In this document: piece after piece, positions 61,087 through 63,399 of the stretch
Layout of the letters: each line of letters begins with the position of its first letter
Numbering within the stretch: the stretch's first letter is position 1
NCBI GenBank assembly: GCA_029210695.1
Contig: JARGFH010000015.1
Span: forward strand, 1-63,399
DNA length: 63,399 bases
Reading direction: 5' to 3'
Source: Acidimicrobiia bacterium
Lineage (GTDB): Bacteria; Actinomycetota; Acidimicrobiia; Spongiisociales; JAHEDJ01
Notes under the pieces: model-generated
Told to the model about the DNA's origin: nothing
Seen by the model: only the letters and a program-made list of their open reading frames with translations
Database searches by the model: none
Made by a program: the position numbers and the translations under genes

Positions 61087-62418
61087 TCAGGATTCCGGAA
61101 CTCGATCCCCGGCATCGAGCCTGGCCTGCTCGATTTGCCGGGTGTTGAGCACCGGCAGTGCAACAACGAAGAGCACCGCGTACACGGCTCCGCCGGCCAG
61201 GAACGGCATGCGGAGGGCCAGGTCGCGGGACCAGATCGCCTCGACCAAAGCCACCAGGGTCCCGCCTGCCAGCATTCCGAGGGGCATCATTCCCCATGCG
61301 AAGAACCGGTAGACGCTGTTGACGCGACCGAGGAGCGCGTCGGGGATGATCGTCTGTCGTAGTGAAACGGTGATCACGTTCCACAACACCGCCAGAAAGC
61401 TGGCGATGAAGAACATGATCCATACAACGATCGAACTCGACGTCAGCCCGGTAAACACCAGGGTGGCACCGGAACCCAGGAGGGTCAGGAAGAGCGAAGC
61501 GCCCGGCCCGATGGTCTTGCTGACCAGTGAGGCCGTGAAACTAGCGACCACTCCGCCCAGAGCCCCGGCAGTCATCAACAATCCGAAACGCGAGGCGTCC
61601 AGCTCGAGGATCTCCTGCACGAAGAGCACGTAGGTGGCCAGCGCCATCGAGAACATGGCGTTCATGACGCCGAGGATGATGCCCATCACCCGCAGTAGCC
61701 GGTGCCGCCACAACCAGCCGAATCCCTGCTTGATCTGACCGACGAAGGAAGGCCGGTCCTCGGCTTGTTCTGCACGGAATGATCCGCGCAAGCTGAAGAG
61801 GAGAGCGGCAGAGATGGCGAACGTGACGGCGTCGACGAAGAAGGGGAGAGAGAACGCGACGGCAATGATCAATCCGCCCAGCACCGGCCCGAGCAGCGAG
61901 TTCATCACCATTTCGCTGCCCCACAACCGGCCGTTGGCCTTCTCGAGCAGGGACGTGTCGACGATCGACGGCATCAGGGTCTGGGCAGCGTTGTCCCGGA
62001 GAACCTCGGCAAACCCGAACAGGAGTGCCGATGTGTACAGAACTGCCAGGAGCAGTCCGGCGTGTTCCGGCCTGTCGGCCGTGCCGAGGGCGATGGAGTC
62101 CGGTTCGGCCAGATCGCGGCCGAGCAAGAGCACCGCCGTCGCCACGGCCAGGGTCAGGATGAATCGAAAGGCGTCCGTCCACCCGACCAGCTTGCGCCGG
62201 TCGATGCGGTCGGCGATGACGCCGGCGGGCAAGGTGAACACGAGCCACGGGATGCGGGTGGCGACTCCGACCAGGGCGATCTGGAGCGGGTCGCGGGTGA
62301 CGGCAGAAGCCAGCCAGGGATAAGCGACGGTGGAAATACCGTCCCCGAAGTTCGAGACGACGCTGGCGGTCAGCAGCTTCCGGTAGTTGGGTCCGAGCTT
62401 CGGTTCACTCTTGTCCAC
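61087..62418 (-). CDS. MFS transporter (MFS_3, EntS-like exporter)
   Basis: The 443-aa protein has 11-12 hydrophobic helices and the MFS_3 start YRKLLTASVVSNFGDGISTVAYPWLASAVT. It has the loop 2-3 motif GVIADRIDRRKLV and a second-half repeat of RxxxxPDALLGRVNSVYR. This group exports macrolides, enterobactin or lipids. The cargo is unknown. GTG 62418. No neighbours suggest a substrate. Confidence 0.9.
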   Translation of the reverse strand: MDKSEPKLGPNYRKLLTASVVSNFGDGISTVAYPWLASAVTRDPLQIALVGVATRIPWLVFTLPAGVIADRIDRRKLVGWTDAFRFILTLAVATAVLLLGRDLAEPDSIALGTADRPEHAGLLLAVLYTSALLFGFAEVLRDNAAQTLMPSIVDTSLLEKANGRLWGSEMVMNSLLGPVLGGLIIAVAFSLPFFVDAVTFAISAALLFSLRGSFRAEQAEDRPSFVGQIKQGFGWLWRHRLLRVMGIILGVMNAMFSMALATYVLFVQEILELDASRFGLLMTAGALGGVVASFTASLVSKTIGPGASLFLTLLGSGATLVFTGLTSSSIVVWIMFFIASFLAVLWNVITVSLRQTIIPDALLGRVNSVYRFFAWGMMPLGMLAGGTLVALVEAIWSRDLALRMPFLAGGAVYAVLFVVALPVLNTRQIEQARLDAGDRVPES

Positions 62419-62510
62419 TGGGTGTCTCCTCGAAACCCGGCGAGCCTAGCTGCTGAGCGGGCGCCGATTCCGAGAGGTAGGCGGCTACGGCCGATTTCCT
62501 TAGAATTGCC

Positions 62511-62545
62511 CGAGGGAAGGGTGGGGTCGCCCAGCCCTTCCCTCG
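62511..62545 (-). terminator. Hairpin terminator after the edge-truncated gene
   Basis: CGAGGGAAGGG (62511-62521) pairs with CCCTTCCCTCG (62535-62545), an 11-bp stem with a 13-nt loop, 13 bp past the stop at 62558. Confidence 0.65.
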
Positions 62546-62557
62546 AGATGAGCCTTC

Positions 62558-63397
62558 CTAGTAGGCGGCGATTCCTCGATAGACCGTCATGCTGCGGTAG
62601 CTGTCCCTCATGAGCGTTCCGAAGAAACCGCCCAGGTCGATCGACCATCCGCCACCGATGATGGTGCCGGTCACGTCGGCGTCTCTGGCTGTGGAACTCC
62701 CTCCGTAGCTGCTGCGGTATCCGTCACCGGAAGACGACCGCTCGTTGTAGGAGTACTTGAAGGTCGGTCCTTGTCCCGTCCAGGCCACGGCGGCATCGAC
62801 TTCGATGGCGCCGAGATCTTCACACGACCCCTCCCATGTGATGACGTCCCCGTCCTCGGTGTAGGGCCCTTCGACGCAGCGCTGGCCGAACAGCGTCATC
62901 GTCGTGTTCACCGACGCATTCCGCAGTTTGGAATCGAGTTGGTAGTGGCCGGGCTCGAGAGTGGCCGAGCCGTACCACGACTCCCAGGTGTAGGTGCCCT
63001 CGCCGTCGTCGTAGACCGACTGGTACGAGTAGACGTTCACATCAGCCATCTTGTACGGTTTGCCTTTTTCATACTTCGAGCGTCCCTCGACGAGATAGAC
63101 CCCGGTCGACGTCGAGGTGTTGTCGTTGTACTCGTCGAAATATGCCTGGGCCGCGATGCCCTTGGAGCTTCCCTTGTACATGGCCGGCTTGCCGGTCGTA
63201 GCCGGCGGCTCGCCTATCGATAGGTTCAGACTCCCGCCGGCCGGTGCTGCGCCAAACGCGCCACCCTGGATCAGATAGGTCTGTCCGGCCTCTGCGGAGA
63301 GGAATAGCCTCGACTCCACGCCGCCTAGGTGGCTGCCGAAAAAGTTGGTGGTTGTGGGTCGGGGGTGCTCGCGTTCGAGGTCGTTTTCGGTCACACT
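62558..63397 (-). CDS. Secreted-type protein, C-terminal part (cut by window edge)
   Basis: The frame is open to the right edge and ends at 62558. The visible roughly 279 residues begin in the middle of a repeat-like beta segment. FLSAEAGQTYLIQGGAFGAA resembles the end of pre-peptidase/PPC-like domains (TYYIQVGGF). They continue with a Tyr/Ser/Gly-rich beta region (YSYQSVYDDGEGTYTWESWYG) with paired cysteines. A GTG at 63394 exists but the domain context suggests the true start lies outside. Probably an extracellular binding or structural protein; no enzyme motif visible. Confidence 0.65.
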   Translation of the reverse strand, partial: SVTENDLEREHPRPTTTNFFGSHLGGVESRLFLSAEAGQTYLIQGGAFGAAPAGGSLNLSIGEPPATTGKPAMYKGSSKGIAAQAYFDEYNDNTSTSTGVYLVEGRSKYEKGKPYKMADVNVYSYQSVYDDGEGTYTWESWYGSATLEPGHYQLDSKLRNASVNTTMTLFGQRCVEGPYTEDGDVITWEGSCEDLGAIEVDAAVAWTGQGPTFKYSYNERSSSGDGYRSSYGGSSTARDADVTGTIIGGGWSIDLGGFFGTLMRDSYRSMTVYRGIAAY

Positions 63398-63399
63398 GG

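Overview
The window (63.4 kb, high GC) looks like a chromosomal stretch of an actinobacterium (Actinomycetota), possibly of the Acidimicrobiia type. The reasons are a polyphosphate-glucokinase-like ROK kinase, a MutT1-like Nudix/histidine-phosphatase fusion, many genes that start 6-11 nt after a TANNNT -10 box with no Shine-Dalgarno (leaderless style), and a 29-codon ORF ending RPSVPLAARKPPRYR that I recall from other actinobacteria. The lineage is inferred from gene content; no marker gene was compared.

Layout. 0.1-6.4 kb: heme O synthase ctaB, a chimeric ABC/quinone-oxidoreductase pseudogene, a DAHP-synthase/chorismate-mutase fusion behind a textbook aromatic-amino-acid attenuator, a hydrolase, and an ABC export operon. 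6.8-17.1 kb: tandem UspA plus a CaCA exchanger, aminopeptidase N, gnd and a ROK glucokinase, a secreted pair, and hflX. 17.2-20.2 kb: a membrane-anchored octaheme cytochrome c divergent from a LysR regulator, then the selenocysteine tRNA. 20.3-31.8 kb: an HTH membrane protein, a short conserved ORF, the transsulfuration genes (CBS and cystathionine gamma-synthase/lyase), heme A synthase ctaA, a DUF255 thioredoxin-fold protein, and the principal-type sigma factor. 31.8-42.9 kb: two CBS-domain proteins, a HerA/FtsK-like ATPase, a kynureninase-like enzyme, Nudix, LOG, tldD-tldE, and a hisC with an in-frame UGA. 42.9-49.2 kb: an MMPL/RND transporter and a large lipoprotein interrupted by TAG. 49.3-57.1 kb: histidine degradation (hutH, hutU, hutI) with an IS30-type insertion and ilvE in the middle, then a GDPD. 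57.1-63.4 kb: leuD-leuC, a macrodomain protein, an MFS exporter, and a protein cut by the window edge.

Strongest observations. (1) A Phe/Tyr-rich leader peptide with mutually exclusive pause, antiterminator and terminator stems precedes a DAHP-synthase domain that lacks several canonical catalytic residues. (2) hisC carries TGA exactly where many homologues have Cys, and a tRNA-Sec gene lies in the same window. A selenocysteine aminotransferase is possible, but no convincing SECIS was seen. (3) Imidazolonepropionase is fused to an N-terminal ClpX-type C4 zinc finger. (4) Three intergenic loci each carry two long palindromes at an exact 60-bp period. (5) At least eight intergenic regions contain phased 7-bp repeats, like cyanobacterial STRR sequences. 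(6) A perfect LacI-type palindrome sits just downstream of the likely promoter of the main sigma factor.

The region contains ordinary core metabolism with little mobile DNA. The IS30 copy is the only recognisable transposon. No CRISPR array, rRNA or phage module was seen.
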